Below, in pieces: positions 1 through 6,773 of a DNA stretch of 9,520 nt (its first letter is position 1; every line of letters starts with the position of its first letter). The notes beneath the pieces were generated by a model. That model ran no database searches. It was not told the DNA's origin and saw only the letters and a list, made by a program, of their open reading frames with translations. Origin of the DNA: Acidobacteriota bacterium. Lineage in GTDB: Bacteria; Acidobacteriota; Terriglobia; Terriglobales; Acidobacteriaceae. The position numbers and the translations under genes were made by a program. The DNA lies in NCBI GenBank assembly GCA_021779695.1, contig JAJYAE010000162.1, forward strand, positions 1 through 9,520. The letters run 5' to 3'.

Positions 1-855
1 GTAGAACTCGACGAACTTGCCGACGACGCCCAGCTTGCGCAGCGCCTGGGTCACGGTCAGCACCAGGTCAGTGGCCGTGGCGCCCTCGCGCAGCTTGCCG
101 GTGAGCTTGTAGCCCACCACCTGCGGCACCAGCATGGAGACAGCCTGTCCCAGCATGGCTGCCTCGGCCTCAATGCCGCCCACGCCCCAGCCCAGCACGC
201 CAAGGCCGTTGATCATGGTCGTGTGCGAGTCAGTGCCGACCAGCGTGTCCGGATAGGCCAATGCCTCGCCGTTTGCCTCCGCGGTGAAGACCACGCGGGC
301 GAGGTATTCGAGGTTGACCTGGTGGCAGATGCCCATGCCCGGCGGCACGGCGCTGAAGTTGCGAAAGGCCGTCTGGCCCCACTTGAGAAAGGCATAGCGC
401 TCGCGGTTGCGCTGGAACTCGAGCAGCGAGTTGGCCTCGTACGCCATCGGCGTGCCGAACTCGTCCACCTGCACGGAGTGATCGATAACCAGCTCGGCGG
501 GAACAAGAGGATTGACGCGCTCCGGGTCGCCGCCCAGCGTCTTGATGGCGTCGCGCATCGCGCCCAGGTCCACCACGGCGGGCACGCCGGTAAAGTCCTG
601 CATGAGCACGCGCGCCGGCATGTAGGCGATTTCGCGGCTGGGTTCGGCCTTGGCATCCCACTTGGCGAGGAACTCGATATCCGAGGCGGTCACGTTCACG
701 CCATCCTCGCGGCGCAGCAGGTTTTCCAGCAGAATCTTGAGGCTGAAGGGAAGGCGGCTCAGATTGAAGCCGCGCTCGCCGAGCGCCGGCAGGCGGAAGA
801 TGGTGTAGGACTTGTTGCCAGATTTCAGATTGGCACGGCTCTTGAAGCTGTTCAT
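1..855 (-). CDS. acnA: Aconitate hydratase A, N-terminal 285 residues (runs off the window)
   Basis: Aconitase interconverts citrate and isocitrate through cis-aconitate in the TCA cycle, in the cytoplasm, using a [4Fe-4S] cluster. The 285 visible residues read as the AcnA/IRP1 type and not AcnB. Seen motifs are [11 protein letters not shown] (86-96), DHSVQVD (125-131), an ICHQ segment with H178, GTDSHTTM (207-214) and [11 protein letters not shown] (222-232). By comparison with characterised aconitases, Q86, D125/H126, H178 and D209/S210/H211 are active-site positions, and all are present. The cluster-binding cysteines and the swivelling domain lie beyond base 1 and cannot be judged. The full protein should be about 900 residues. 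The ATG at 855 is supported by a Shine-Dalgarno-like GAAAGG six bases upstream and by alignment with the usual AcnA N-terminus. The gene follows the ClC gene on the same strand after 299 bases, so independent transcription is likely. No frameshift was seen. Confidence 0.96.
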   Translation of the reverse strand, partial: MNSFKSRANLKSGNKSYTIFRLPALGERGFNLSRLPFSLKILLENLLRREDGVNVTASDIEFLAKWDAKAEPSREIAYMPARVLMQDFTGVPAVVDLGAMRDAIKTLGGDPERVNPLVPAELVIDHSVQVDEFGTPMAYEANSLLEFQRNRERYAFLKWGQTAFRNFSAVPPGMGICHQVNLEYLARVVFTAEANGEALAYPDTLVGTDSHTTMINGLGVLGWGVGGIEAEAAMLGQAVSMLVPQVVGYKLTGKLREGATATDLVLTVTQALRKLGVVGKFVEFY

Positions 856-868
856 TGGGGACCTTTCT

Positions 869-887
869 ATCCGCGCAGGGGGCGGAT
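869..887 (-). promoter_or_regulatory. Small hairpin in the acnA leader next to the ribosome binding site
   Basis: The arms ATCCGC (869-874) and GCGGAT (882-887) form a perfect 6-bp stem with a 7-base loop. On the acnA transcript it ends just before the AGAAAGG ribosome-binding segment and 13 bases before the ATG. The position would let it affect ribosome access or message stability. No family or binding protein is recognised. A 6-bp GC-rich stem can arise by chance in DNA of this composition. Confidence 0.3.
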
Positions 888-1121
888 GGGCTCTGCGATT
901 CGAAAGAACTTGGGATTTGCCCCGCGTGAATTCCACAGGCTGGCCTTGGGCGCAGTCCGGAAACTGGAACTTCGGCGGATATAGATTACTCAGCGGGCGG
1001 GGTCAGCGTCCACGGTCGTGACGCCCGCGACGAAAGCGCTTGAACGGCGGCGCGGATGAAATGTCGGAGTGTCTGCGCATTGTCTCCGATGAGATTTTAT
1101 CGTGGCAGGCGCGCTGCGGGG

Positions 1122-1143
1122 AACCGGCTATGCGCATCCGGTT
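1122..1143 (-). terminator. Weak hairpin just after the ClC stop codon
   Basis: AACCGG (1122-1127) and CCGGTT (1138-1143) form a 6-bp stem, and the 10-base loop can pair further through ATG/CAT. It begins 12 bases past the ClC stop on the transcript. It could protect the 3' end or pause polymerase. No run of T follows on the minus strand, so it is not a standard intrinsic terminator. Confidence 0.25.
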
Positions 1144-1154
1144 GGGCGATACGG

Positions 1155-2948
1155 CTACTCGCGGCCCAGGTCCCGGTACCGTTCCAGGACGTCGCGCTGG
1201 GAGATCAAGCCATCGAGTTTGCTGAGGTTGGCACGATTGGCCACCGGCACCTGCGGCCAGCGATCGACATACCGAAGCACCGTGTCGAGAGGCTGGTCGG
1301 GGTGCACGTAGGGAATCTCGCAATCCGTAAGCAACGTACCAAGGGCCGCACTGCCTTTTCCTTCATTCACCAGGGTCTGGGCCTGCTCACGCGGGATGCA
1401 GGCCCAGGTGTGGCCGGGCATGCGAACCATCAGGACGGGTGCGGCACAGCCCTGAAAGGCCAGGATGGCACTATCCAGCGAGTCCTTGGCGTCCAGCACT
1501 GGACCGGAAACGGGCCGCATCGCATCTTCCACGCGGAGGATGTTTTCCTCCCGAATCTCTTCCATGGAGGGCAGATCGAGTCCGTCCTGGCGGCTGAGCA
1601 TATCGAAGATCGGTGTGGGCTGCAGGGTACGGGAGATGACGTAGGCAAAAGTATTGGCCACGATGACGGGCACAATAATCGTGTAGTTCTGGCTAACCTC
1701 GAGCACCATGAAGACGGAGGTCATGGGAACCCGGAGGAAGCCGGCAAAGAGCACGCCCATGCCCACCAGGGCATAGGTTCCGGCAGCGTAGTGGAAGTGC
1801 GGCAGCAGGGCATGTTCCGCGCCGCCCACAGCCGCGCCCAGCATGGCGCCGATGAAAAGCGTGGGAGCAAACATTCCGCCGGGCGTTCCGCTCACGAAAG
1901 AAAGCATGGTGGCAATGATCTTGAGGCCGGCAAGGATGGCGAGAAACTGCCAGGTGAACTGGCCGTGCATGGCCTCGTCCATGTACTCATAGCCGGCGCC
2001 CATGACCTGTGGTGCGCCGAGGACGGCGATGAGGCCAATAAGAAGGCCAGCCACCATCGGCTGCAGGTACAGGGTCCACTTGGGCATATTGCGGCAGCGA
2101 GGGCGCAGTGCTCCGATGCCGCTTGAGAATGCAACGGAGGCGAAACCGCCGATGATGCCGAGGATCGCATAAGCAATCAGCTCGGAGGGGCGACGCAACT
2201 CGACCGGAGGAATGCGAAACAGCGACTCCGAGCCCAGGAACCAGCGCATGACGACGACGCTGGAGACGGCAGAGAGCACAACGGAGCCAAGAATACCGGC
2301 TGTCCAGCGGCCGATGACCTCTTCAATGACAAACAGGACGGCCGAGATGGGCGCATTGAAAGCTGCGGCGAGGCCGGCAGCCGCGCCGATGGGAGCCAGA
2401 AGTCGCATGCGGTCGCGCGAGAGCTGCATGCGGCGACCGATGGCTGAAGCCAGCGTAGCGCCGATCTGCAGGGATGGGTCCTCGGGGCCGAGCGAATGGC
2501 CAGCTCCGATTGCGACGGAGGAGGCAATGAACTTGCCGATCGCAGTCTTGAAGGGGATGTAGCCGTCGTAGATGTAGAGGGCGGCCTTGGTCTGATTGAC
2601 GCCGCTGCCGCGCGCCGAGGGAAAGACATGAATCGTGAGGACCGCGATGGCCAGCCCTGCCAGCGCCGGCGCCAGAATCACGCGCCAGGGCGAAAGCTCG
2701 GCGCCTGTGCCGAGCAGATAAATGCGGCACCAATCGATGGCGAAGCGGAAGCAAACGACGGCCAGGCCGGAGAAGACGCCAATGAAGACCGAAAGGATGA
2801 GGAAGAATCGCTCTTCCCGAAAGACAGAGCGCAGGACGCCGGCAGGGGTAAGTCCTTCCACGGAGACCGCCTGGGATGGGCCGGCGCTTTCAACCACTGT
2901 CGTCGATGCGTGCGCCTCAGGAATCGAGCCCACCTCAGTTTCCCTCAT
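1155..2948 (-). CDS. ClC-family chloride channel/antiporter with C-terminal CBS pair
   Basis: This is a 597-residue inner-membrane ClC protein, probably exchanging chloride for protons. The membrane core spans about 46-445 and a CBS-domain pair spans about 470-593. Filter motifs are visible: GSGVN (114-118, for the usual GSGIP), GPEDP (154-158, for GREGP) and GTPGGMFAP (354-362). The gating glutamate is E156. E210, in the IEE motif (208-210), matches the internal proton glutamate of E. coli ClcA. Retaining both argues for an exchanger and not a passive channel. F448 occupies the position of the chloride-coordinating tyrosine (Y445 in ClcA). S115 is kept, which fits chloride selectivity. The ATG at 2948 lies inside the preceding TPR gene (14-base overlap) and has no clear Shine-Dalgarno. 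A GTG at 2933 (codon 6) has GAGGG eight bases upstream and may be the true start. The first 40 residues are unconserved and do not decide. CBS pairs commonly bind adenine nucleotides; ligand binding here is inference. Confidence 0.93.
   Translation of the reverse strand: MRETEVGSIPEAHASTTVVESAGPSQAVSVEGLTPAGVLRSVFREERFFLILSVFIGVFSGLAVVCFRFAIDWCRIYLLGTGAELSPWRVILAPALAGLAIAVLTIHVFPSARGSGVNQTKAALYIYDGYIPFKTAIGKFIASSVAIGAGHSLGPEDPSLQIGATLASAIGRRMQLSRDRMRLLAPIGAAAGLAAAFNAPISAVLFVIEEVIGRWTAGILGSVVLSAVSSVVVMRWFLGSESLFRIPPVELRRPSELIAYAILGIIGGFASVAFSSGIGALRPRCRNMPKWTLYLQPMVAGLLIGLIAVLGAPQVMGAGYEYMDEAMHGQFTWQFLAILAGLKIIATMLSFVSGTPGGMFAPTLFIGAMLGAAVGGAEHALLPHFHYAAGTYALVGMGVLFAGFLRVPMTSVFMVLEVSQNYTIIVPVIVANTFAYVISRTLQPTPIFDMLSRQDGLDLPSMEEIREENILRVEDAMRPVSGPVLDAKDSLDSAILAFQGCAAPVLMVRMPGHTWACIPREQAQTLVNEGKGSAALGTLLTDCEIPYVHPDQPLDTVLRYVDRWPQVPVANRANLSKLDGLISQRDVLERYRDLGRE
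2931..2948 (-). promoter_or_regulatory. Overlapping stop/start region joining the TPR and ClC genes
   Basis: Read on the minus strand, this segment contains the ATG (2948-2946), a GAGGG purine run within the first codons, the TPR stop TGA (2937-2935) and then GTG (2933-2931) in the ClC frame. Either start places ClC initiation on the TPR stop, a classic layout for translational coupling. The purine run at good spacing favours GTG. The ATG choice would leave the gene without a visible ribosome binding site. Confidence 0.45.
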
Positions 2949-4095
2949 GGAGTTTTGCGATCAGCAGCAGCGCTGCGTCTTTGTCGTTTGGCGTGCCACA
3001 CCACTCGCTGGCCTGGCGTTCGATAGTAAAGACCAGATTCATGGCGGTATCAACAAGGTCAGGATCGCGGCGCAGGCCGCCGGCGGTGATCTTCGGCTTC
3101 AAACTGGCCCACTGCTCGCTCAGGTCCTGGGCAGGCTTGCCGGTTGCTCCCGCTTTGGCACCGTAACTGGCCGCCACTGGGCAGGCCTTGAGCCGGTCGC
3201 CGCCCGCGGCAAAGGCGTCTATCACCTTCCGATTTCGATCTGCCACACGAATCTGCGGGCGGAAGGGATCAAGCTCAATCACAAACCGCGCAGTCCTGAG
3301 GCGGTCATTGCTGATGTAATCATGCGGGTTGAAATCGACGGCCTGCTGGAGATAGCGCACCGCCAGAACATAGCGGCCCATTTCGTAGGCCGCGTCGCCC
3401 GCGCCGGTTAGAGCCGTCACGTCGTGCGGATTGGCGATGAGCTCGCGGTGAAAGGCGGCGAAGGCGTGATCGTTGTCGGAGATGCGCAGAAAGAGCGCGC
3501 CGAGCCGGTCCTGCTGGGATGCGTCTTCACCCACGTAGGCGGCAAGCGAGATGAGCTCGGATTGGGCCTGGGTCTTGGAGTTGATCTTGAGCAGGTACTC
3601 CACCAGCTCAAAACGGGTCTCCCGGCCCTGGCTTTCCTGGCCAGCGGGCCAGTTGGCGTAGATGGCGTTGTGGTAGTAACGCAGGGCTTCGGCGGTTTCG
3701 CCTCGTTCGGCGGCGATGCGGGCCAGCTCGACGTTAACGACGCCATTTTCCGGGTGCCGGCCCCAGAGATTAATGAAGTAGGCATAGGCTTCAGCCGTGC
3801 GGTGGGTCCCCATCAGAGCCCGAGCCAAACCGAGGCGGTAGTCAAAGTTGTCGCGGGAATAGAGCAATGCAGCGCGGTACTCGGAGATGGCCGCGTCATA
3901 GCGGTGGGAGTTCAGGTCAGCATTGCCACGCGAGGACCAGCGCAGTGCAAGCGCATCCTGCTGCCCAAAATAGAGATGGGAAATGGCGGTGACCGCCAGA
4001 AAAAATACGATGGCGATGACAGAAAGGATTGCAAGCATCGCAGGCTCACGCCGCAAATACTGCGAGAGATCCAAGTTGTTGGATTGTGCGGTCAT
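2935..4095 (-). CDS. Membrane-anchored tetratricopeptide-repeat protein
   Basis: This is a 386-residue protein of unknown specific function. A short cytoplasmic end with RR at 15-16 precedes one hydrophobic segment (about 19-39), so by the positive-inside rule the rest should lie in the periplasm. TPR-like helix pairs cover about 50-260, for example 54-81, 84-117, 119-148 and 226-257, with the usual small and aromatic pattern (NADLNSHRYDAAISEYRAAL). Residues 279-386 are not recognised. They contain cysteines C305 and C366, which could form a disulfide if periplasmic (inference). TPR arrays bind protein partners, so a scaffold or assembly role is plausible but unproven. The ATG at 4095 has AAGG immediately upstream and a GGGAAG run slightly further away. 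The stop overlaps the ClC start, so the two are probably co-translated. The TonB gene lies 80 bases upstream on the same strand. Confidence 0.85.
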   Translation of the reverse strand: MTAQSNNLDLSQYLRREPAMLAILSVIAIVFFLAVTAISHLYFGQQDALALRWSSRGNADLNSHRYDAAISEYRAALLYSRDNFDYRLGLARALMGTHRTAEAYAYFINLWGRHPENGVVNVELARIAAERGETAEALRYYHNAIYANWPAGQESQGRETRFELVEYLLKINSKTQAQSELISLAAYVGEDASQQDRLGALFLRISDNDHAFAAFHRELIANPHDVTALTGAGDAAYEMGRYVLAVRYLQQAVDFNPHDYISNDRLRTARFVIELDPFRPQIRVADRNRKVIDAFAAGGDRLKACPVAASYGAKAGATGKPAQDLSEQWASLKPKITAGGLRRDPDLVDTAMNLVFTIERQASEWCGTPNDKDAALLLIAKLHEGN

Positions 4096-4175
4096 CCTTG
4101 CTTCCCGGGCGAGTGTGGGCGGGGAACCACTCTCTTTATGATAGCGCGCTTTTCCCGCGCGGTTGCCTACGAGGC
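4096..4175 (-). promoter_or_regulatory. Spacer between TonB and TPR genes with hairpin and possible -10 element
   Basis: GCGCG (4144-4148) and CGCGC (4156-4160) form a 5-bp stem with a 7-base loop, 16 bases past the TonB stop. It has no T run and is at most a weak terminator. Just downstream on the minus strand lies TATCAT (4143-4138), one mismatch from TATAAT, but no acceptable -35 is present at normal spacing. The spacer could hold a secondary promoter for the TPR-ClC pair. Read-through from the TonB gene is equally possible. Confidence 0.25.
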
Positions 4176-5276
4176 CTATTGCGGAGGCTGCATGTTGTAG
4201 AGAAAGACTGCCCTGAGTTCAAGATACGGCCCGTGAAAGTCGTGAGGAAGCGGGGGATAATTGGATCCGGTGATGGCCCCCCAGGCGGCACGGTCAAGGC
4301 CGGTATCGCCGGAGCGCCCTTCGAGGACCATGCTGCCGTCCATGACGCGCCCATTGGGAAGAACTTTGAAACGGATGACGACGGCGCCGGACTTGAGGAT
4401 GGGTGGGTTGACTTCGTCGGGGATCAGTGGATCCCATGTGCGCTCAGTCTCCCGGTGCCAGCGCAGCAGCCAGGAGTTGAAGTCGACCCCCTGCGTATCG
4501 GAGAGGATTTCGACGCCGCCGGAGCCTGCGCCGGGGTGCATCGACAGGCCTCCACCCGCAGGCAGGTTATTGCCGCTAAAGCCATGATTCTGGGCCGCAC
4601 CGCGCATTGCGTCGCGCAACTGGTCTGCGGGGTCGGCAGACTGCATGGCGAAGTTGGGGCGCGCGGGCACAGCCTGGGGCCGCGGCGCGTTAATCTGCGA
4701 TTGCGACTGCTGGCTGGGTGGAATGGGCGGCGGGGCCTGCGGCTGCGTTTCTGCCTTGAGCTGCTCCGTGGGCGGCGGTGGAGGCGGAGCTGGCGCGGCC
4801 TCGGATTTCTTCAGATCTTCCAGCGTCTTTTTGTCAATCTGGGGGGTCTTTTCCGGGACCGGCTTGACCTTGACCTTGGGCTGGAGCTGGCGGAGAGCAT
4901 CCGGCGGCAAATCCAGGTAGCTCAGATCTTTGCGCTGCTTGATGGCGTCAAAGGGATCGATAACCGGCGGCACTTTGAAGATGTACTTGGGAATCCAGGT
5001 GATGGCTGAGAGCACCAGGATGTGAATCAGGATGGCGAGCCAGATGCCCTCGCGGAGGCGAGACCAGCGGCGCTCGTCTTCGAGCTCGCTGATCATTTCG
5101 AGGAGTTCGTGGGTGTCGTAGTCGACCCAGCGGGAGGTGGAACGAACGGGGCGCGGCTCTACGGATTCCTGTGGAACGTCGGCAGTCGCTGTCGCAGAAG
5201 CGGTGTCAGGCTGCGTACGGAGTCCGTCCGGCTGGTTCGTATCGTTCAATGGAGTGGGCGTTTCGCTGGGTAGCAT
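4176..5276 (-). CDS. TonB-family energy transducer with long cytoplasmic N-terminus
   Basis: This is a 366-residue TonB-like protein. TonB carries proton-motive energy from inner-membrane ExbB/ExbD to outer-membrane receptors. In order: a polar cytoplasmic stretch (1-76) with an acidic helix DTHELLEMISELEDERR (54-70); one membrane segment (about 77-95); a periplasmic spacer rich in Pro, Lys and Gln (about 100-210) including six prolines at 164-169; a Gly-rich linker (about 232-254); and a TonB/TolA C-terminal domain (about 262-361) with VVIRFKVLPNGRVMDGSMVL and a closing YLELRAVFLY strand. E. coli TonB has only about a dozen cytoplasmic residues, so the N-terminal extension is notable; I recall similar extensions in acidobacterial TonB proteins. 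No ExbB/ExbD gene or receptor is in the window. The ATG at 5276 has only a poor ribosome binding site. TolA is the main alternative. Confidence 0.85.
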   Translation of the reverse strand: MLPSETPTPLNDTNQPDGLRTQPDTASATATADVPQESVEPRPVRSTSRWVDYDTHELLEMISELEDERRWSRLREGIWLAILIHILVLSAITWIPKYIFKVPPVIDPFDAIKQRKDLSYLDLPPDALRQLQPKVKVKPVPEKTPQIDKKTLEDLKKSEAAPAPPPPPPTEQLKAETQPQAPPPIPPSQQSQSQINAPRPQAVPARPNFAMQSADPADQLRDAMRGAAQNHGFSGNNLPAGGGLSMHPGAGSGGVEILSDTQGVDFNSWLLRWHRETERTWDPLIPDEVNPPILKSGAVVIRFKVLPNGRVMDGSMVLEGRSGDTGLDRAAWGAITGSNYPPLPHDFHGPYLELRAVFLYNMQPPQ

Positions 5277-5439
5277 GCGTACCGTGGGAGCGGCCAGCGC
5301 ACAGGCACACTTCCCCTCAAGGATCCCTCGTCTCTATTCTCTCATCCCCAGCAAAAGAGGCAACTCATCTGTGGAGAGCAGCCGGAAAGTACAATGAATC
5401 TTTTGGAATGGACGGATTGGACAACGGAAAGGAACCCGG
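5277..5439. promoter_or_regulatory. Divergent spacer between the TonB and DedA-type genes
   Basis: This 163-base region must carry the start signals for both divergent genes. For the plus-strand gene, TACAAT (5390-5395) is one mismatch from TATAAT and would give a leader of about 38 bases, but no good -35 is visible. For the TonB gene, TTGCCT on the minus strand (about 5364-5359) could be a -35, with only a poor -10 in the AGAATAGAG stretch. A purine-rich GAGGGGAAG on the minus strand is too far from the TonB ATG to act as its ribosome binding site. No clear operator was seen. Confidence 0.35.
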
Positions 5440-5442
5440 TTG
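5426..5442 (+). promoter_or_regulatory. Ribosome binding site supporting a TTG start
   Basis: GGAAAGGA (5426-5433) is followed after six bases by TTG (5440-5442). An in-frame stop lies upstream at 5395-5397. The next in-frame ATG is at 5464 (residue 9), within the conserved amphipathic N-terminus. The TTG is therefore the best-supported start of the DedA-type gene. Confidence 0.7.
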
Positions 5443-6057
5443 AAGCCACTTTTTGTGAAATTGATGGCCTGGTGGAAGCTGGCGGCCCTGCCGGCAATCC
5501 TGAAACTGGGATTCTGGGGCGCAGGAGCGGTGGCACTGCTGGATTCCTCAACCCTGCCGGTGCCGATGGACGCCATTCTGGCGGTCTTTGTCTGGCAGAA
5601 CAAGAGCCACTTCTGGTTGTATTGCCTGCTGGCCGCGGCCGGATCCGCGGTGGGTGGATTGCTGCCATACGGGCTGGGACGGGCGGGCGGTGAGCTGTTC
5701 CTGCTGAAGCGGGTAAACCGGGCACGCTTTGAGGAGCTGCGAGACCGTTTTGAGCGGCAAGAGTTCCTGGCAGTGATGATCCCCTCGATGCTGCCGCCGC
5801 CGACGCCGTGGAAGGTTTTCGTGTTTGCCGCCGGCGTTTTTGAGATGCGCGTGCTGCCGTATATGCTGGCGGTTTTTGTGGGGCGGCTGGTGCGCTGGAT
5901 CCTGCTGGCCCTGCTGGTGCTGAAGCTGGGTCCGGGCGCGGTGAACCTGGTGGCGCATCATGCGGTGACGGCGCTGGCCCTGGTGGCGCTGCTGGTGGCG
6001 CTGGCCTTTGCCGGCTTCTGGATCAAGAAGCGGCAGGAGAAACAGGAGCCTGCGTAG
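5440..6057 (+). CDS. DedA/VTT-domain inner-membrane protein
   Basis: This is a 205-residue multi-spanning membrane protein of the DedA/VTT (SNARE-associated Golgi) superfamily. Members are linked to lipid scrambling or flipping and membrane homeostasis; the substrate here is unknown. Hydrophobic segments lie at about 13-35, 40-53, 58-80, 109-133, 137-163 and 170-194. The family signature appears as a re-entrant segment with LDSSTLPVPMDAIL (34-47), then GSAVGGLLPYGLGRAGG (68-84), a charged cytoplasmic loop (90-107), and a second motif MIPSMLPPPTPWKVFVFAAG (113-132) ending in GRLVRW (148-153). The length fits compact YqaA-like members. The start is TTG with a good Shine-Dalgarno. The gene stands alone on the plus strand: divergent from TonB, convergent with DUF6580 and closed by a strong terminator. 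The C-terminus is a short basic tail. The assignment is sure at superfamily level only. Confidence 0.85.
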   Translation: MKPLFVKLMAWWKLAALPAILKLGFWGAGAVALLDSSTLPVPMDAILAVFVWQNKSHFWLYCLLAAAGSAVGGLLPYGLGRAGGELFLLKRVNRARFEELRDRFERQEFLAVMIPSMLPPPTPWKVFVFAAGVFEMRVLPYMLAVFVGRLVRWILLALLVLKLGPGAVNLVAHHAVTALALVALLVALAFAGFWIKKRQEKQEPA

Positions 6058-6081
6058 GCTGAGCCGCTTTCCATTGCGACA

Positions 6082-6119
6082 GAAAAGCCGCAGACGGCAG
6101 GAGGCCGCTGCGGCTTTTC
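6082..6119. terminator. Strong bidirectional intrinsic terminator
   Basis: GAAAAGCCGCAG (6082-6093) pairs perfectly with CTGCGGCTTTTC (6108-6119), a 12-bp stem. CGG/CCG pairing inside the 14-base loop extends it. Because the stem begins with AAAA and ends with TTTT, it presents a GC stem followed by a short U run on both strands. It starts 25 bases after the DedA-type stop and ends 17 bases before the end of the converging DUF6580 gene, so it can serve both. Confidence 0.85.
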
Positions 6120-6135
6120 GACGCCAAGAGAAGGC

Positions 6136-6666
6136 TTATGCGCTGACATGCACCGCGTGGGCGGCGGAGTAGCGGCGGACCAGCACCGGCAAGCCAAAGG
6201 CAAGGGTGCAGACGATGGCGGTTGAGGCCACGTCATTGCGATAGAAGGGAATGCCCGCGGCGTAGCAAGTGGCCAGACCGGCCCAGGTATGCGGATACAT
6301 TACGCTGCCGGCCCAGACGGCGTAGTTCGAAACCAGGAAGAATGAGCCAGGTCCGAGGACGACGCCCGCCGCCACGCGAAGGAATGTTGTCCGGGCGTGG
6401 AGCAGGATGTGGCCGAGCGCCATGGCAGCCAGATACCAGACCCACGTGGTGACGTAGGCCGACCAGACGAATGCGTAGTGATAGGTGAAGACCGTGAGGC
6501 AATAGTCCGTGACCATGAGTGCAGCCAGCGGGGCCAGCATCTCGCGCCAGGAGCGCCGCGCGCCAAAGTAAAGCAAAGCGCCGCCGACGGCGGTGAAGTT
6601 CAGCCACTCGGGGTGTGGCAACAGGCGGCTGAGAACGGCGACCAGGATCAGCAGATATGCGGGCAT
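6136..6666 (-). CDS. DUF6580-type integral membrane protein
   Basis: This is a 176-residue, strongly hydrophobic protein with about five or six membrane segments (roughly 3-15, 22-36, 43-60, 66-88, 97-118, 146-164). The pattern RLLPHPEWLNFTAVGGALL (14-32), followed by D54 and a central FFLVSNYAVW (109-118) and PFYRND (140-145), matches what I remember of DUF6580 proteins, a putative transport family that resembles the substrate-binding (S) subunits of ECF transporters in size and layout. The substrate is unknown and no ECF ATPase or T subunit is nearby. The ATG at 6666 has GAGGA five bases upstream, a good ribosome binding site. A sigma-70-like promoter and an inverted repeat precede it. It converges on the DedA-type gene across a shared terminator. 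Family assignment is from memory of the motifs. Confidence 0.75.
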   Translation of the reverse strand: MPAYLLILVAVLSRLLPHPEWLNFTAVGGALLYFGARRSWREMLAPLAALMVTDYCLTVFTYHYAFVWSAYVTTWVWYLAAMALGHILLHARTTFLRVAAGVVLGPGSFFLVSNYAVWAGSVMYPHTWAGLATCYAAGIPFYRNDVASTAIVCTLAFGLPVLVRRYSAAHAVHVSA

Positions 6667-6725
6667 GGAATCCTCACGTGCAAGGTGTCCCTGGGAATGG
6701 AACCGGGGCTGAGATGCTTCTCCTT

Positions 6726-6754
6726 ATTCTGAGGGCCCGTCGCGGGTGGGTCAA
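6726..6754 (-). promoter_or_regulatory. Sigma-70-like promoter for the DUF6580 gene
   Basis: On the minus strand, TTGACC (6754-6749) is five of six matches to the -35 consensus. It is separated by exactly 17 bases from CAGAAT (6731-6726), four of six matches to the -10. Transcription would begin near 6719, giving a leader of about 53 bases before the ATG at 6666. This is the best-formed two-box promoter seen in the window. Confidence 0.6.
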
Positions 6755-6773
6755 CCATCGAGTGCAAGCGCGG

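Larger units (their letters stand above)
856..1154. other. 299-base intergenic spacer between the ClC gene and acnA
   Basis: I see no coding frame here with family resemblance or a proper ribosome binding site. The spacer holds the acnA ribosome binding site and leader hairpin, two further inverted repeats (993-1028 and 1122-1143), and AT-richer patches in otherwise GC-rich DNA. Two minus-strand candidates for a -10 element of acnA are the TAATCTATAT stretch near 980-989 and TAAAAT near 1096-1101. Neither has a good -35 partner, so the promoter cannot be placed with confidence. Confidence 0.6.

Noticed and set aside
223..984. A 253-codon plus-strand frame opposite acnA
   Set aside because: It is antisense to aconitase active-site motifs and has no recognisable domain.
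993..1028. GCGGGCG/CGCCCGC inverted repeat with an inner GCGT/ACGC stem, considered as a terminator or RNA element
   Set aside because: There is no T run on either strand and it lies over 120 bases past the ClC stop. GC-rich spacers often form such stems by chance.
1056..2126. A 356-codon plus-strand frame opposite the ClC gene
   Set aside because: The opposite strand encodes recognisable ClC filter motifs and CBS sequence. The plus-strand product shows no domain or membrane pattern.
3424..5009. Two long plus-strand frames opposite the TPR and TonB genes (3424-4200, 4029-5009)
   Set aside because: Both oppose genes with clear domain patterns, and no ribosome binding site or conserved motif supports them.
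5394..5693. An ATG-started frame overlapping the DedA-type gene, with GGAAAG upstream
   Set aside because: The start signal is fair, but the product is low-complexity and out of frame with the conserved membrane protein, which has its own good ribosome binding site at 5426-5433.
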